From Microcoleus sp. FACHB-1515 (lineage in GTDB: Bacteria > Cyanobacteriota > Cyanobacteriia > Elainellales > Elainellaceae), in assembly GCF_014696105.1 (NCBI RefSeq), contig NZ_JACJPO010000041.1, forward strand, positions 1-64,000: a DNA stretch of 64,000 bases, in the 5' to 3' direction. Below, one piece after another: positions 26,216 through 35,471 of the stretch (position 1 is its first letter; each line of letters opens with the position of its first letter). The notes beneath the pieces are model-generated. The model saw nothing but the letters and a program-made list of their open reading frames with translations, was not told the DNA's origin and made no database searches. The position numbers were made by a program, and so were the translations under genes.

Positions 26216-27334
26216 TCAAGAGAGCCAGCCTGATTTTTTCAGCCAAGTTTCGATTAGTTTTTGGACGATCGCGATCGCCACTGGCAGCAGCGAAGCCGGA
26301 ACTGCGATCGAAAAACGGCGGAAGTTTTTCGCGTCATACGGCCAAACTGGAAACTCATTCGTCAGTTCATAAAAAGTCCGCAGTTCTTTAATTTTGTCGG
26401 CTCCTTGCTTGAGAACTTCTGCATCTCCAGCCAGATTCTCGTGAATTTGTGAATAGTCGGCCTGAAACTGTCGTGCAATTTGATTTAAAAGCTCCTCTTT
26501 CGCTTTTTGCATTCCGCTATGTGCCGCCCAAAGCGGACCAAAAAAGCAGATTCCCGCCAGCAAAATTTGCAGCGGAATCACGAGAGAAACATACCAATAT
26601 TGCTGCCAATTTCCCCGAATAATAAACTGATATTGAATCAGGCCGACGAGTAGACCAAGAACTCCAGCAAGATAAGCGGTTTTTAACGCATAGTTACTCA
26701 GCGATCGCAAACCACCACAGCGATCGGGATGCAGCGGATTCACGTTTAATTCTTTGGTCTCAAAGACGCGATGCAAAATCCAAATGTTGGCGATTAGATT
26801 TAGAACCAATAAGCTTCCTAAATAGACCACAACAAACGTTGCTACCGTTGCAGCCAAAGTCGGCAAAATGCCAGAACCCGTCCAGCTTTCTTTCAGCCCA
26901 AAGCGCGTTTTGAACACAAAAATGCTGAAGAAAATTGCGCTGGCGATCGCCGCAAGTCTCCGCCACTTTTGCCGATAGGCCACTTGTGAAATGCGATTGA
27001 TTTCTGAAATTTCAATTTCGATCGCGTCAGATTTTTCTAGGTCGATAATCACTTTATCGATCGCCTGAAAGCTCCACAAATAATATCCAATCACAACCGG
27101 ATTAATAAATAGAATCAGCACCCAAGGAACGGGATCTTCAAATAAACCCGTAAACTCTGTTGGTGGAGACGGCAAGGTGCGACTAATCCAAGCGATGAAA
27201 ATCGCTGAACTCGCTGTGATTGCGATCGACAGCAGGGCAAGCGATACGGGAGAAATACGAACTTTTTCGAGCAAAAAGCGAGCCACCGGATCAGCGCGAT
27301 AGAAGCGGTGCGGCTCTAGCGAGGGATGGGTCAT
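26216..27334 (-). CDS. Unrecognised multi-pass membrane protein
   Basis: 372 residues with about seven hydrophobic segments (near 30-50, 70-90, 128-146, 160-185, 218-236, 246-275, 342-362). A cytoplasmic-looking charged helix (KAKEELLNQIARQFQADYSQ and on to ELRTFYELTNEFPVWPYD) lies before the last helix. HPDRCGGLRSLSNYALK is a motif-like stretch between helices 4 and 5. I do not recognise a family. It stands alone: convergent with the exported-protein gene and divergent from the CPBP gene. Confidence 0.75.
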   Translation of the reverse strand: MTHPSLEPHRFYRADPVARFLLEKVRISPVSLALLSIAITASSAIFIAWISRTLPSPPTEFTGLFEDPVPWVLILFINPVVIGYYLWSFQAIDKVIIDLEKSDAIEIEISEINRISQVAYRQKWRRLAAIASAIFFSIFVFKTRFGLKESWTGSGILPTLAATVATFVVVYLGSLLVLNLIANIWILHRVFETKELNVNPLHPDRCGGLRSLSNYALKTAYLAGVLGLLVGLIQYQFIIRGNWQQYWYVSLVIPLQILLAGICFFGPLWAAHSGMQKAKEELLNQIARQFQADYSQIHENLAGDAEVLKQGADKIKELRTFYELTNEFPVWPYDAKNFRRFSIAVPASLLPVAIAIVQKLIETWLKKSGWLS

Positions 27335-27453
27335 TGTCCTGATTCAAATCAATGCTGAAGCTGCCGCAGATGGACAGCGATCGTCACGAAATCTACGAGA
27401 GCCAATGTTAGGTTGAAGTATAACTTGCATCAGAAGCCGCCACAATATTCCGT

Positions 27454-28137
27454 ATGAAAGCGCAATCTTTTGGGTTTGGTTTGCTAGCAGTGAGTTTGAT
27501 TACGGGTGCGGCGAGCCTTGGAATCGTTGCGAAACTGTTTATTCCCGGTGTAGCTGGACAAATTCTGCTGGCTTTTACGCGGATTGGAATGCTGGTTTTG
27601 CCGCTGATTTGGGTGCGGTGGATCGATCGCAACGAATACAAAGTTTCACCTCCAACGCGATCGGAACTGCAAACGGGAATCGGATTAGGATTGCTGATGT
27701 TTGCTGTGATTCTGATTGCTTACGGATCGATCGGACAACATTTGATTGAAGCCAATCAAATTCGCAGTAAAGCGGAACAAATTGGCATTCGCACACCCAG
27801 CATTTATCTGATTGGGGCGTTTTATTTTACCGTTATCAATTCTTTAATTGAAGAATATGTTTGGCGCTGGTTTGTCTATCAAAAATGTGAAATTTTGAAT
27901 CGCGAGCGGGCTGTTTGGATCGCGGCATTTTGCTTCACGCTGCATCACAGCATTGCACTAATGGCCTACACGCAAAGCGGGCTGGTGACGCTGCTTGGCT
28001 CGATCGCAGTGTTTGCCGCTGGTGCAATTTGGTCAAAGTGCTATTTGGCTTATCGATCGCTTTGGTCGGGCTACCTCAGTCATCTGCTGGCAGATTTGGC
28101 GATTGCGATCGTTGGCTGGCATCTTTTGTTTGCTTAA
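27454..28137 (+). CDS. CPBP family intramembrane metalloprotease
   Basis: A 227-residue membrane protein of the CPBP/Abi (Rce1-like) family. The first motif E133-E-YVW-R138 and the second-motif histidines H164-H165 (FTLHHS) are present, with a third His in YLSHLLAD. Family members cleave within or near membranes and serve in prenyl-protein processing or bacteriocin self-protection; the substrate here is unknown. It ends at a strong bidirectional terminator shared with the VOC gene. Confidence 0.85.
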   Translation: MKAQSFGFGLLAVSLITGAASLGIVAKLFIPGVAGQILLAFTRIGMLVLPLIWVRWIDRNEYKVSPPTRSELQTGIGLGLLMFAVILIAYGSIGQHLIEANQIRSKAEQIGIRTPSIYLIGAFYFTVINSLIEEYVWRWFVYQKCEILNRERAVWIAAFCFTLHHSIALMAYTQSGLVTLLGSIAVFAAGAIWSKCYLAYRSLWSGYLSHLLADLAIAIVGWHLLFA

Positions 28138-28142
28138 AGCGA

Positions 28143-28185
28143 CAAAAATAGCGAGGCTGCAAACCAATTGCCCTCGCTATTTTTG
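28143..28185. terminator. Bidirectional rho-independent terminator
   Basis: A 14-bp perfect stem: CAAAAATAGCGAGG (28143-28156) with CCTCGCTATTTTTG (28172-28185). The T-run lies at the stem base on both strands, between the convergent CPBP and VOC genes, so it can stop transcription from both. Confidence 0.85.
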
Positions 28186-28203
28186 CAAATGTTTCGATCG
28201 CGT

Positions 28204-28830
28204 TTAGTTAGCGACTTCGGACATTTCGATCGTGCGTCCGTCGTAGTCTTTCACCAAAAAGTTCAGCGGTTTCTCGCGGCGGATTTTGTAGCGAACCCCG
28301 TAGCTTTGTGCCCGCAGTAAGACAAGTTCAAGGCAGTCATGATCAAAGCAAACATGACGCTGGCGGTTTTTTTCGCCTAGGCTTGCCCCGGAAATAACGT
28401 GAAGCTGGGTATTTTTCTTGAGTTGATACCAGAGGCCATCGGGACTGTTCATCGTGGTTGTGGCCGATCGCCCCATGCTGGCCGTCGAAGCATAAAACGG
28501 ATCGATGCCTGCCGTCCCCAAGGTTTGCTCGTAGTTGTAGTAATAGTGCAAGGGCACATCCGCGACGGGCAAATTCAGCATTCCCTCGTAGAAGTCTCGC
28601 GCCACTTCCAAGTCAGACACCATCATCGTGTGAACTTTCGGGGCACTGGTGAGAAACATCCACATGGCTCCGGCATAAGCAGCCAGCAGCATGACCATAA
28701 TGCCCTGCGTGGACAGGAGGCCATCGAGCGGCAGACCCCACAGCGCCCCAAGCGGAATTGCGATCGACGGATGAACTAGAACCATGAAAGCAGCGATAGA
28801 TTGGGTGAATATGTGCCTAAAATCTCGCAC
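28204..28830 (-). CDS. VOC (glyoxalase-like) protein with N-terminal membrane segment
   Basis: 208 residues. The first 60 are hydrophobic (VMLLAAYAGAMWMFL near 46-60), then a vicinal-oxygen-chelate domain begins with VHTMMVSDLEVARDFYEGML and ends with LNFLVKDYDGRTIEM. Candidate metal ligands are His of VHTMM and Glu of TIEM. Start at 28830 or, less likely, the ATG at 28785. The reaction is unknown. Divergent from the response-regulator gene. Confidence 0.75.
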   Translation of the reverse strand: MRDFRHIFTQSIAAFMVLVHPSIAIPLGALWGLPLDGLLSTQGIMVMLLAAYAGAMWMFLTSAPKVHTMMVSDLEVARDFYEGMLNLPVADVPLHYYYNYEQTLGTAGIDPFYASTASMGRSATTTMNSPDGLWYQLKKNTQLHVISGASLGEKNRQRHVCFDHDCLELVLLRAQSYGVRYKIRREKPLNFLVKDYDGRTIEMSEVAN

Positions 28831-29004
28831 GATTCGATCGAACCGCGCAGAATGCTTCTAGTGTAGCAAGACCGCCCTGGGGAGAACGGAGGCGGGGGCA
28901 ATCGCACTGAAAGATTTGATGAAGAATTGAGGGAGCGATCGAATTTGTGAAGTTACGGCTACAATTCGCTAGATTGAGAAAAAACGACACCGTTCAAAAC
29001 CAGC

Positions 29005-29700
29005 ATGACATCTCAGCTATTGCTCGTTGATGACGAACCCGGACTGCGACAGGCCGTGCAAGCCTACCTCGAAGACAGCGGCTTTGCGGTCGAAACGGCC
29101 AGCAACGCCAAAGAAGGCTGGGATCGCTTGCAGCAAATTTCGCCGGATCTGGTAATTTCGGACATTATGATGCCGCAGGTAGACGGCTATCAGTTTCTCA
29201 AGCAGATGCGCGAAGATCCGCGCTTTGAGACGATGCCCGTTGTTTTCCTGACGGCCAGAGGAATGACGAGCGATCGCATCCAGGGCTACACAGCCGGAGT
29301 CGATGCCTACATCTCCAAGCCGTTTGACCCGGATGAACTCGTCGCCGTTGTCACCAACATTCTTGCTCGTCGTGCCGCCGCCAACAAAGCCGCCAGCGAC
29401 AGCGAAGCACCGGACATTACCGAGATGGCGCGGCAGATTGCCGAAATTCGAGCGATGCTGTCTCAGCGTGGGGGCGGCATTGTCCAAACGCCTGCACCCG
29501 TCAAGCTGGACTTTACGCCCCGCGAACAAAGCGTCTTGGAACTGGTGGCGGAAGGCTTGATGAACAAGGAAATCGCTCGCCGTCTTGAAACGAGTGTGCG
29601 GAACGTCGAGAAATACGTGAGCCGTCTGTTTTCCAAAACGGGAACCAATAGCCGCACGGAACTAGTGCGCTATGCGCTAGAGCATGGCTTGACGAAGTAA
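29005..29700 (+). CDS. NarL/LuxR-type response regulator, Ycf29/Rre1-like
   Basis: 231 residues: receiver domain with acidic pocket Asp9-Asp10, phospho-acceptor Asp53 (VISDIMMP), Thr83 and Lys105, then a helical linker and a LuxR HTH (about 168-231; FTPREQSVLELVAEGLMNKEIA, VRNVEKYVSRLFSK). The architecture and RIQGYTAGVDAYISKPF segment resemble the cyanobacterial/plastid Ycf29 group (Rre1 in Synechocystis), which responds to stress and redox through Hik2-type kinases. No kinase gene is adjacent. A short repeat copy starts at the base after its stop codon. Confidence 0.9.
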   Translation: MTSQLLLVDDEPGLRQAVQAYLEDSGFAVETASNAKEGWDRLQQISPDLVISDIMMPQVDGYQFLKQMREDPRFETMPVVFLTARGMTSDRIQGYTAGVDAYISKPFDPDELVAVVTNILARRAAANKAASDSEAPDITEMARQIAEIRAMLSQRGGGIVQTPAPVKLDFTPREQSVLELVAEGLMNKEIARRLETSVRNVEKYVSRLFSKTGTNSRTELVRYALEHGLTK

Positions 29701-29746
29701 AGCCCCCTAAATCCCCCATGAATGGGGAACTTTGAGGATGGTTGGT
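29701..29746. repeat. Short intergenic repeat copy (core of MITE-like family)
   Basis: 46 bp that recur almost exactly at 62948-62993 (differences at four or five positions). It contains CCCCCAT/ATGGGG hairpin arms and the core CTTTGAGG...GGTTGG. It begins immediately after the response-regulator stop codon. Its reverse complement matches the middle of the elements at 31315, 47567 and 60672. Confidence 0.85.
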
Positions 29747-29807
29747 GGGGCGATCGAATCCCAAACTGCCTCGATAAAATTTGAACACTTCATTTTGATC
29801 ATTTGGC

Positions 29808-30329
29808 GTGAATACTGAGAATTTGGAAGCGGCGCGATCGCACTATCAAATTGGAAAAAAAGCGTTTGAGCGCGGCGATTATCGTCAGTCCGTTCAGGCG
29901 TTAGAGAAGGCTGTGAGTCTGACAGAGCGCAACACGCGATCGGGCGGCGAAATGCAAATCTGGCTGATTACGGCCTACCAAGCTGCCGACCAGCAGCAAG
30001 AGGCGATCGCCCTGTGCGAACAGCTAAAGCGCCATCCCGATCTGCAAACGCGCCAGCAGGCCAAGCGACTGCTTTACATTCTGCAAGCGCCGCGCCTGAA
30101 AACGCGCCCCGAATGGCTCACGGAAATTCCCGATTTGGGCGCGATCGACGAAGCCGCCCAAGACAACAAAGGCGCATTTCAAGCCACGTCCAAACCGAAG
30201 CGATCGCGCCCCCAACCCGAACCGGAACCGATCGATCTCAGCCAGGTCAACACCAAAGACAATCAGTTTATTTGGGTGGCGCTGATTGCGATCGCGCTGA
30301 CGATCAGCGGCTTGTTTTGGTTCGGTTGA
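29808..30329 (+). CDS. TPR protein with C-terminal membrane anchor
   Basis: 173 residues from a GTG start. The first half contains two or three TPR-like helix pairs (ARSHYQIGKKAFERGDYRQS, then WLITAYQAADQQQEAIALCE). A proline/charged linker follows (KPKRSRPQPEPEPID), and the C-terminal 20 residues (FIWVALIAIALTISGLFWF) form a single membrane anchor. A similar protein next to DUF3153 is common in cyanobacteria. Function unknown; likely an assembly or scaffold role (inference). Confidence 0.82.
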   Translation: MNTENLEAARSHYQIGKKAFERGDYRQSVQALEKAVSLTERNTRSGGEMQIWLITAYQAADQQQEAIALCEQLKRHPDLQTRQQAKRLLYILQAPRLKTRPEWLTEIPDLGAIDEAAQDNKGAFQATSKPKRSRPQPEPEPIDLSQVNTKDNQFIWVALIAIALTISGLFWFG

Positions 30330-30357
30330 TTGAGATCTCGCGCCTGTAGCATGACCC

Positions 30358-30481
30358 GCCCAGAAATCAATTTCGAGCTAACAGCGCAAGTCAGTTTCAA
30401 CTGACTGGGAAATCGATCGCGCCAGGGTTGTAACCCGTTTGAATGGGTTTTCGCTTTAAGACCGGAAATTGATTTCAGGGC
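30358..30481. repeat. 124-bp inverted-repeat element
   Basis: The ends GCCCAGAAATCAATTTC (30358-30374) and GAAATTGATTTCAGGGC (30465-30481) are inverted copies with one mismatch. Inside are two nested hairpins: AGTCAGTTTCAACTGACT and GGTTGTAACCCGTTTGAATGGGTT-like arms. It lies between the TPR and DUF3153 genes. The layout resembles widespread cyanobacterial MITE-type repeats with GAAATCAATTTC ends. Confidence 0.8.
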
Positions 30482-30562
30482 AGTGGTGCGACGGGTGCAA
30501 GATCTCAGTTAAAAAAGCCGACACCCCGCTAAGATCAAATCGATCGATCGCAGGTGCAAGCA

Positions 30563-31318
30563 ATGGGATCACGATTGCGAATTGCAGTTCTCGCGCTGAT
30601 TGCGAGCTTTTTCCTTTCGGGCTGCGTCAACTACGACGTGGGCGTGAATTTTTCCAGTCAAACAAGCGGCGAAATTGTGCAGCAAATTCGGCTGGGTGAG
30701 CAGTTGACCAGCTTTAGCGATGCGGTTGCTCAGGCTTGGCTGCAAAGCATTCAGAAGCGATCGCGCTCACTCGGAGGTCGCACCCGCCGCATCAATCCGC
30801 AAGAACTGCTCGTCAAAATTCCGTTCAGCAACGGAGCCGAACTTGCCGAGAAGTTTAATGCTTTCTTTCAGCCCGTGCCGCAGTCTGACGAAGACAAAAC
30901 GGGAATTCCCGAACTGCGATCGCAACTTCACCTATCGCAAAATAACTTTCTGCTGATCGAGCGCGATCGCCTCCGCCTCGACGTAGATCTGCGCCCCTTA
31001 AGCGTGATTTCTGCCAATGGCAACGTTTTAATTAGTCCGGGCGAACTGCTGACCTTGCAGTTTCGGCTGAATACCCCTTGGGGCGCGAAACAGGTAGAGG
31101 CGATTGGTGCGGAAGCGCAGCAGCAAGGGAAACAGCTTGTCTGGAAGCTGAAGTCCGGCGCGGAAAATCATCTGGAAGCGGTGTTTTGGGTTCCAAGTTC
31201 GCTGGGAATCGGGACGGTGGCGATCGCCTTGCTTGTCCTTGCTGGCTTTTTGCTTCACGCCCAACTGTTTCCTTCAGTCGGGCTGGAGGATTCCGATCGA
31301 TCGAGTTCGACGGTCTAG
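30563..31318 (+). CDS. DUF3153 family lipoprotein
   Basis: 251 residues: a signal peptide with lipobox LSGC (Cys21), the DUF3153 core (NYDVGVNFSSQTSGEIVQQI near the start), and a C-terminal membrane helix (about 217-237; IGTVAIALLVLAGFLLHAQLF). It is therefore anchored at both ends and extracytoplasmic. ATG at 30563 is preferred over the GTG at 30554. Its stop codon TAG (31316-31318) is part of the CTAG end of the MITE-like element that follows, so the insertion may have set the present C-terminus. Function unknown. Confidence 0.85.
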   Translation: MGSRLRIAVLALIASFFLSGCVNYDVGVNFSSQTSGEIVQQIRLGEQLTSFSDAVAQAWLQSIQKRSRSLGGRTRRINPQELLVKIPFSNGAELAEKFNAFFQPVPQSDEDKTGIPELRSQLHLSQNNFLLIERDRLRLDVDLRPLSVISANGNVLISPGELLTLQFRLNTPWGAKQVEAIGAEAQQQGKQLVWKLKSGAENHLEAVFWVPSSLGIGTVAIALLVLAGFLLHAQLFPSVGLEDSDRSSSTV

Positions 31319-31457
31319 GCCGTGTTTTAACACCACACGATCCTCCCCAACCCTCCTTGCTAAGGAGGGAGTCATCCTCAAAGTCCGGGTTCTCAAGGGG
31401 ACAGGGGGATCTCAGTCGAGCAATCTAACCACCAGGAGGTTTTCAAACACACCCTAG
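31315..31457. mobile_element. MITE-like element, copy A (143 bp)
   Basis: Left end CTAGGCCGTGTTTTAACACC and right end (reverse complement) CTAGGGTGTGTTTGAAAACC form terminal inverted repeats. The interior has the CCCTCCTTG/CTAAGGAGGG hairpin, a CTCAAAGTC core and GGGGACAGGGGGATC, all shared with copies B (47567-47760) and C (60672-60822). No transposase is encoded. The left end supplies the stop codon of the DUF3153 gene. Confidence 0.8.
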
Positions 31458-31494
31458 GAGGCAGAAAGCAGCGCTTCACCTTCTGCGTTGCGCT

Positions 31495-31809
31495 TTACTT
31501 CAGCGAATTGCCCACCTGACTGAGCAGATTGCCAAGCTCCAGGATTTTGGGCGAAACATCATCAGCGGTGCGGCTGGCAGCTTCTCGCGATGCGTCACCG
31601 CCTGCGGCAAGGAGAATGTCCGCAATCGCACCTCGATCGCCCATGCTGATCGCATGCTTAAGCTGTTCGAGATCACCGACGAGGCGATGGCCTTGAAAGT
31701 GCTGTTGCCACTTTTCGATGATGCCAAGCGCGTCGTTGGCTGAAACGGTGGTTAGATCTTGCTCCAACGTTGAAATGGTGAGGTCAAGATCGCTCTGTAA
31801 GTCGGGCAT
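31495..31809 (-). CDS. Conserved small acidic helical protein
   Basis: 104 residues, probably all-helical and soluble: LQSDLDLTISTLEQDLTTVS then IIEKWQQHFQGHRLVGDLEQ and KILELGNLLSQVGNSLK. No motif or membrane segment. The sequence has the look of a real cyanobacterial hypothetical protein and there is no competing frame. Not recognised. Confidence 0.65.
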   Translation of the reverse strand: MPDLQSDLDLTISTLEQDLTTVSANDALGIIEKWQQHFQGHRLVGDLEQLKHAISMGDRGAIADILLAAGGDASREAASRTADDVSPKILELGNLLSQVGNSLK

Positions 31810-32204
31810 GGTTTTCTAAATGAGAATGAGATCGAATGTTCCACTCTTGATCGTGCGAAATTCGATCGCCGCGATCGTCTACCTCAAGAAAGACCGCTCG
31901 ATCGTCGCCAACTCACTCAGCTAAAAGACCCTAGATCGCAGAGCAGTTTGGAGAATGTGAGAGGCGATCGCGTGAACACTTTGGCCTGAAGGTCTGTCAA
32001 AATCGCTATCTTAGTTGGGCAGTTGCATCGCAAAATCTAACATTGACTGACTGATTCGTGCGGCGCATGATTAGAAGCGGAAAATGAAAGGCATCCGGTA
32101 ATCTGGTATTTCGTGAGCCAATGACCTTATGACCCGCTCAGCTTGCAGCTAAAATTCGCTTCGCCTGCGCCAACCTCCCCCTCAACCCCAACCCCTTCGC
32201 TCCT
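31810..32204. other. 395-bp divergent spacer, nothing specific recognised
   Basis: Between the small helical protein gene (minus) and the Gldg-family gene (plus). The last 35 bp before the Gldg ATG are C-rich on the plus strand (CCTCCCCCTCAACCCC and so on) with no purine-rich ribosome site. I see no RNA gene, repeat or clear promoter. Confidence 0.4.
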
Positions 32205-33785
32205 ATGAAACTCGTCGCAACTCACTGGAAATACCTCAAATACCTCATTTGGTTTGGGCTGGCGCTGATTGTAGCGGGCATTACGGCGGGCTTGGTGTCC
32301 GGAAGTTGGGGCATCGCACCGATCGCTCTGATGATTGCGGGCGGCGTCATCGTCTTGGCGTGGCTGGCAATGTCAGGACAGGCGATCGGCAGCTTTTTGG
32401 GACAGCGATCGACGCAGGCTGGAACGAACGCATTCATCGCCACGATCGCGATGCTGGTGATTCTGGGACTGGTGAATTTCCTGGGCGTCCGCTATGACAA
32501 GCGGGTGGACTTCACCGAGAATCAGCTTTTTACGCTGTCGCCGCAGTCGATCGAAATTGTCGATCGGCTTCAGCAGCCCGTGAAGCTGTGGATTTTTGAA
32601 GCGGGAACGCCAAACGCGCAAGACCGCGAACTGCTGGAAAATTTTCGCCGTCAAAACGAGCAGTTTTCCTACGAATATGTTGACCCGCAGGCACAGCCCG
32701 GACTGGCGCAGCGCTTTGGGGTGCAGTCGTTTGGCGAGGTGTATCTGGAATCGGGCGATCGCCGCAAATTTGTCACCACCGTCAATCCGCAGCAGCGACT
32801 TTCTGAGCGCAGCTTGACGACCGCTTTGGCACAGTTAAATCTCGATCGCCAGCCGAAAGTCTACTTCCTGCAAGGACACGGCGAAAAAACGCTCGACGGG
32901 TCAGGGCAGGAAAGCGCGTCTCAGGCGATCGCGCAACTGGGTGACGAAAACTTTGTGGCAGAACCGCTGAACCTGGCAACCAGCCCGAAAGTTCCCGATG
33001 ATGCCAACGTCCTCGTGATTGCGGGACCCAAGCGTGAACTGCTGGCTGCTGAAGTTCGCGCCCTGCAAGACTATTTGAAGCGCAAAAGCGGGCTGATGCT
33101 GATGCTCGATCCGCTGACCGAAACGGGACTGAACGATTTGCTGGAAAGTTGGGGTGTCGAGTTAAGCAATCTCGTCGTGCTTGATCCAAATGGCGCGGTG
33201 GTGGCGGGCAGTCCGACGGTGGCGATCGTCACGCAGTACGGCGATCACCCGATTACGCGCGAGTTTGGCAACGGCATTTCGCTGTTTCCGATCGCCCAAC
33301 CGCTGCAAATTACCGACACCGAAAACGAAGCAGAAGCGCCGCTGCTGTTCACGAGCGAACAAACGCAGGCGCAAGCGGTTGAAGAAGGCGGTCAAATTCA
33401 GTTTGACCCGAACGCGCCGCCCCAAGGCCCAATGGTAATCGGTGCGGCTTTGAGTCGGCCAATTTCTGATAATTCAACAGCCGATGAGAATTCCGCCGAT
33501 GCCGATCGGCCACCTGCTGAAGCTCGCGTTGTCGTGATCGGCAACTCCAGCTTTATGGCCGATGGCCTGTCTGACCAGCAGCTAAATGGCGATCTATTTC
33601 TCAACAGCGTCAACTGGCTCAGTCAAGAAGGCGATCTCACCTTGTCGATTCGTCCCCGAACCGCGATCGATCGCCGGATCACGCTCAACGCTCAGCAGCA
33701 GGCGGTTCTCGGCATCGGTTCGGTTTTGGTGCTGCCGCTGATCGGCTTTGGGCTGGCGGCGATCGCGTGGCTGCGGCGGCGTTAG
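32205..33785 (+). CDS. Gldg-family (ABC auxiliary) membrane-anchored protein
   Basis: 526 residues. Two or three N-terminal helices (about 13-35, 38-58, 76-96), a large extracytoplasmic domain starting [19 protein letters not shown] (the typical GldG/ABC_transp_aux opening) and a C-terminal helix (about 500-522). Family members work with an ABC ATPase and permease, in some bacteria in gliding motility. Here the ATPase and permease genes that usually precede it are absent. The DUF4340 gene follows after 11 bp with an AGGAGG site. Confidence 0.87.
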   Translation: MKLVATHWKYLKYLIWFGLALIVAGITAGLVSGSWGIAPIALMIAGGVIVLAWLAMSGQAIGSFLGQRSTQAGTNAFIATIAMLVILGLVNFLGVRYDKRVDFTENQLFTLSPQSIEIVDRLQQPVKLWIFEAGTPNAQDRELLENFRRQNEQFSYEYVDPQAQPGLAQRFGVQSFGEVYLESGDRRKFVTTVNPQQRLSERSLTTALAQLNLDRQPKVYFLQGHGEKTLDGSGQESASQAIAQLGDENFVAEPLNLATSPKVPDDANVLVIAGPKRELLAAEVRALQDYLKRKSGLMLMLDPLTETGLNDLLESWGVELSNLVVLDPNGAVVAGSPTVAIVTQYGDHPITREFGNGISLFPIAQPLQITDTENEAEAPLLFTSEQTQAQAVEEGGQIQFDPNAPPQGPMVIGAALSRPISDNSTADENSADADRPPAEARVVVIGNSSFMADGLSDQQLNGDLFLNSVNWLSQEGDLTLSIRPRTAIDRRITLNAQQQAVLGIGSVLVLPLIGFGLAAIAWLRRR

Positions 33786-33796
33786 GAGGCGATCGA

Positions 33797-34576
33797 ATGA
33801 AACTACACCCGATGACTTGGACTTTAGTTGCAGTCGCCGCACTGCTGGGCGGATTCGTCTATTTCAGCGAAGTCCGCAACGCAGACCAACCGGAGGCCAG
33901 CGAAACGCAAGCCGCCTCGCTGTTTGGCTTTGAGGAAAAACAGGTGCAGCGCTTCCGCGTCCAAACGCGCCTGCACAATTTGCTGTTCGAGCGCGATTCC
34001 ACTGGCAAATGGCAAATGCGCGAGCCAGACCAAACGCCCGCCAGCGATGCCTCCGTTGCCTATCTGCTAAATCTGCTGGCAACGCAAGAGCGCGATCGCG
34101 TCCTCACCATCAACCGTGCCAACCAAAAGGACTACGGACTCGACCAGCCGATCGCCACAATTTTTGTCACGCTCGACAACGGCCAAGCTCACAAGCTGGT
34201 GATCGGCGGCTACGACTTCAACCGCAGCAACCTTTACGCGCTGGCCGATCCAGCGACCGGAAATCCAAGCGAGTTGCAGGTGGTGACGGTTTCGCCGGAT
34301 TTTGACAGCGCGGTGAATCGATCGATCCCTGAATGGAAGCAATCGTCACCCTCCCCAACGCCTTCTCCCACCGACCCTCCGACTGAATCTCCGTCTCCAG
34401 CAACTTCTCCAACGGCATCACCCTCTCCGACAACTTCTCCAACCCGATCGCCTGCCGCTTCTCCGATGGCTAGCCCTTCTCCGACGAGTTCGCCTTCGCC
34501 TACCGCTTCTCCAACTCGATCGCCCGATCGATCGCCTGCGCCGACTGCCTCGCCGTCTCCCACTGCCACGCCATGA
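33797..34576 (+). CDS. DUF4340 protein with long Pro/Ser/Thr-rich tail
   Basis: 259 residues: N-terminal anchor (about 6-24), DUF4340 domain (about 45-180; [36 protein letters not shown]), then about 80 residues of low-complexity Pro/Ser/Thr repeats (SPSPTPSPT style) to the end. DUF4340 and Gldg proteins usually pair as envelope partners of an ABC system. The tail is unusual in length and ends in TATP; the TGA stop overlaps the purU start (ATGA, 34573-34576). The tail may span the peptidoglycan or be glycosylated (inference). Confidence 0.88.
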   Translation: MKLHPMTWTLVAVAALLGGFVYFSEVRNADQPEASETQAASLFGFEEKQVQRFRVQTRLHNLLFERDSTGKWQMREPDQTPASDASVAYLLNLLATQERDRVLTINRANQKDYGLDQPIATIFVTLDNGQAHKLVIGGYDFNRSNLYALADPATGNPSELQVVTVSPDFDSAVNRSIPEWKQSSPSPTPSPTDPPTESPSPATSPTASPSPTTSPTRSPAASPMASPSPTSSPSPTASPTRSPDRSPAPTASPSPTATP

Positions 34577-35451
34577 CCAGCCCGACTGCCACGCTGCTGA
34601 TTTCCTGTCCCGATCAAAAAGGACTGGTCGCCAAGCTTGCCAACTTCATCTACTCAAACGGCGGCAACATCATCCACGCCGACCAGCACACCGACTTTAC
34701 GGCGGGCTTGTTTTTGTCCCGAATCGAGTGGCAGCTTGACGGCTTCAATTTGCCGCAAGACGTGATCGCGCCTGCGTTCAACGCGATCGCCCAACCGCTG
34801 GGAGCTAGCTGGCAAATTCACTTTAGCGGCCCGCAAAGCGGATCCGGAACGGATCGCCTGCCGCGAATTGCGATTTGGGTCAGCCGTCAGGATCACTGTT
34901 TGTTTGATTTGCTATGGCGAGCGCGATCGGGTGAATTTCAAGCGGAAATTGGCGTGATCATGAGCAATCATCCGCAGATGGAAGCGATCGCCCAGCAGTT
35001 CGGCATCGACTATCACCACATTCCGATCGCGCCTGAAACCAAAGCCGAACAAGAAGCCAAACAGCTTGAACTGCTGCAAAAATACCGCATCGATCTCGTC
35101 GTTTTGGCGAAATACATGCAGATTCTCAGCCCCAGTTTCATCGAGCAGTTTCCCAGCGTCATCAACATTCACCATTCATTTTTGCCCGCCTTTGCCGGAG
35201 CAAATCCCTATCAGCGGGCGCACGATCGCGGCGTGAAAATCATCGGCGCAACCGCCCACTACGTCACCCAAGACCTCGACGAAGGCCCAATTATCGAACA
35301 GGACGTGGTGCGCGTCAGCCATCGCGATGCCGTAGCCGACCTGATTCGCAAAGGCAAAGACCTAGAGCGCATCGTCCTCGCCAGAGCCGTCCGCCTGCAC
35401 CTGCAACATCGCGTCTTGGTCTACGGCAATCGCACCGTCGTTTTCGCGTAG
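34573..35451 (+). CDS. purU: Formyltetrahydrofolate deformylase
   Basis: 292 residues. N-terminal ACT domain ([20 protein letters not shown]) and C-terminal formyltransferase-fold domain with [30 protein letters not shown] (catalytic His) and [11 protein letters not shown]. It hydrolyses 10-formyl-THF to formate and THF, supplying formate and balancing one-carbon pools. Translationally coupled to the DUF4340 gene, which is an odd functional pairing. Confidence 0.96.
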   Translation: MTSPTATLLISCPDQKGLVAKLANFIYSNGGNIIHADQHTDFTAGLFLSRIEWQLDGFNLPQDVIAPAFNAIAQPLGASWQIHFSGPQSGSGTDRLPRIAIWVSRQDHCLFDLLWRARSGEFQAEIGVIMSNHPQMEAIAQQFGIDYHHIPIAPETKAEQEAKQLELLQKYRIDLVVLAKYMQILSPSFIEQFPSVINIHHSFLPAFAGANPYQRAHDRGVKIIGATAHYVTQDLDEGPIIEQDVVRVSHRDAVADLIRKGKDLERIVLARAVRLHLQHRVLVYGNRTVVFA

Positions 35452-35471
35452 GCTGTTTTCACGTAGTATGA

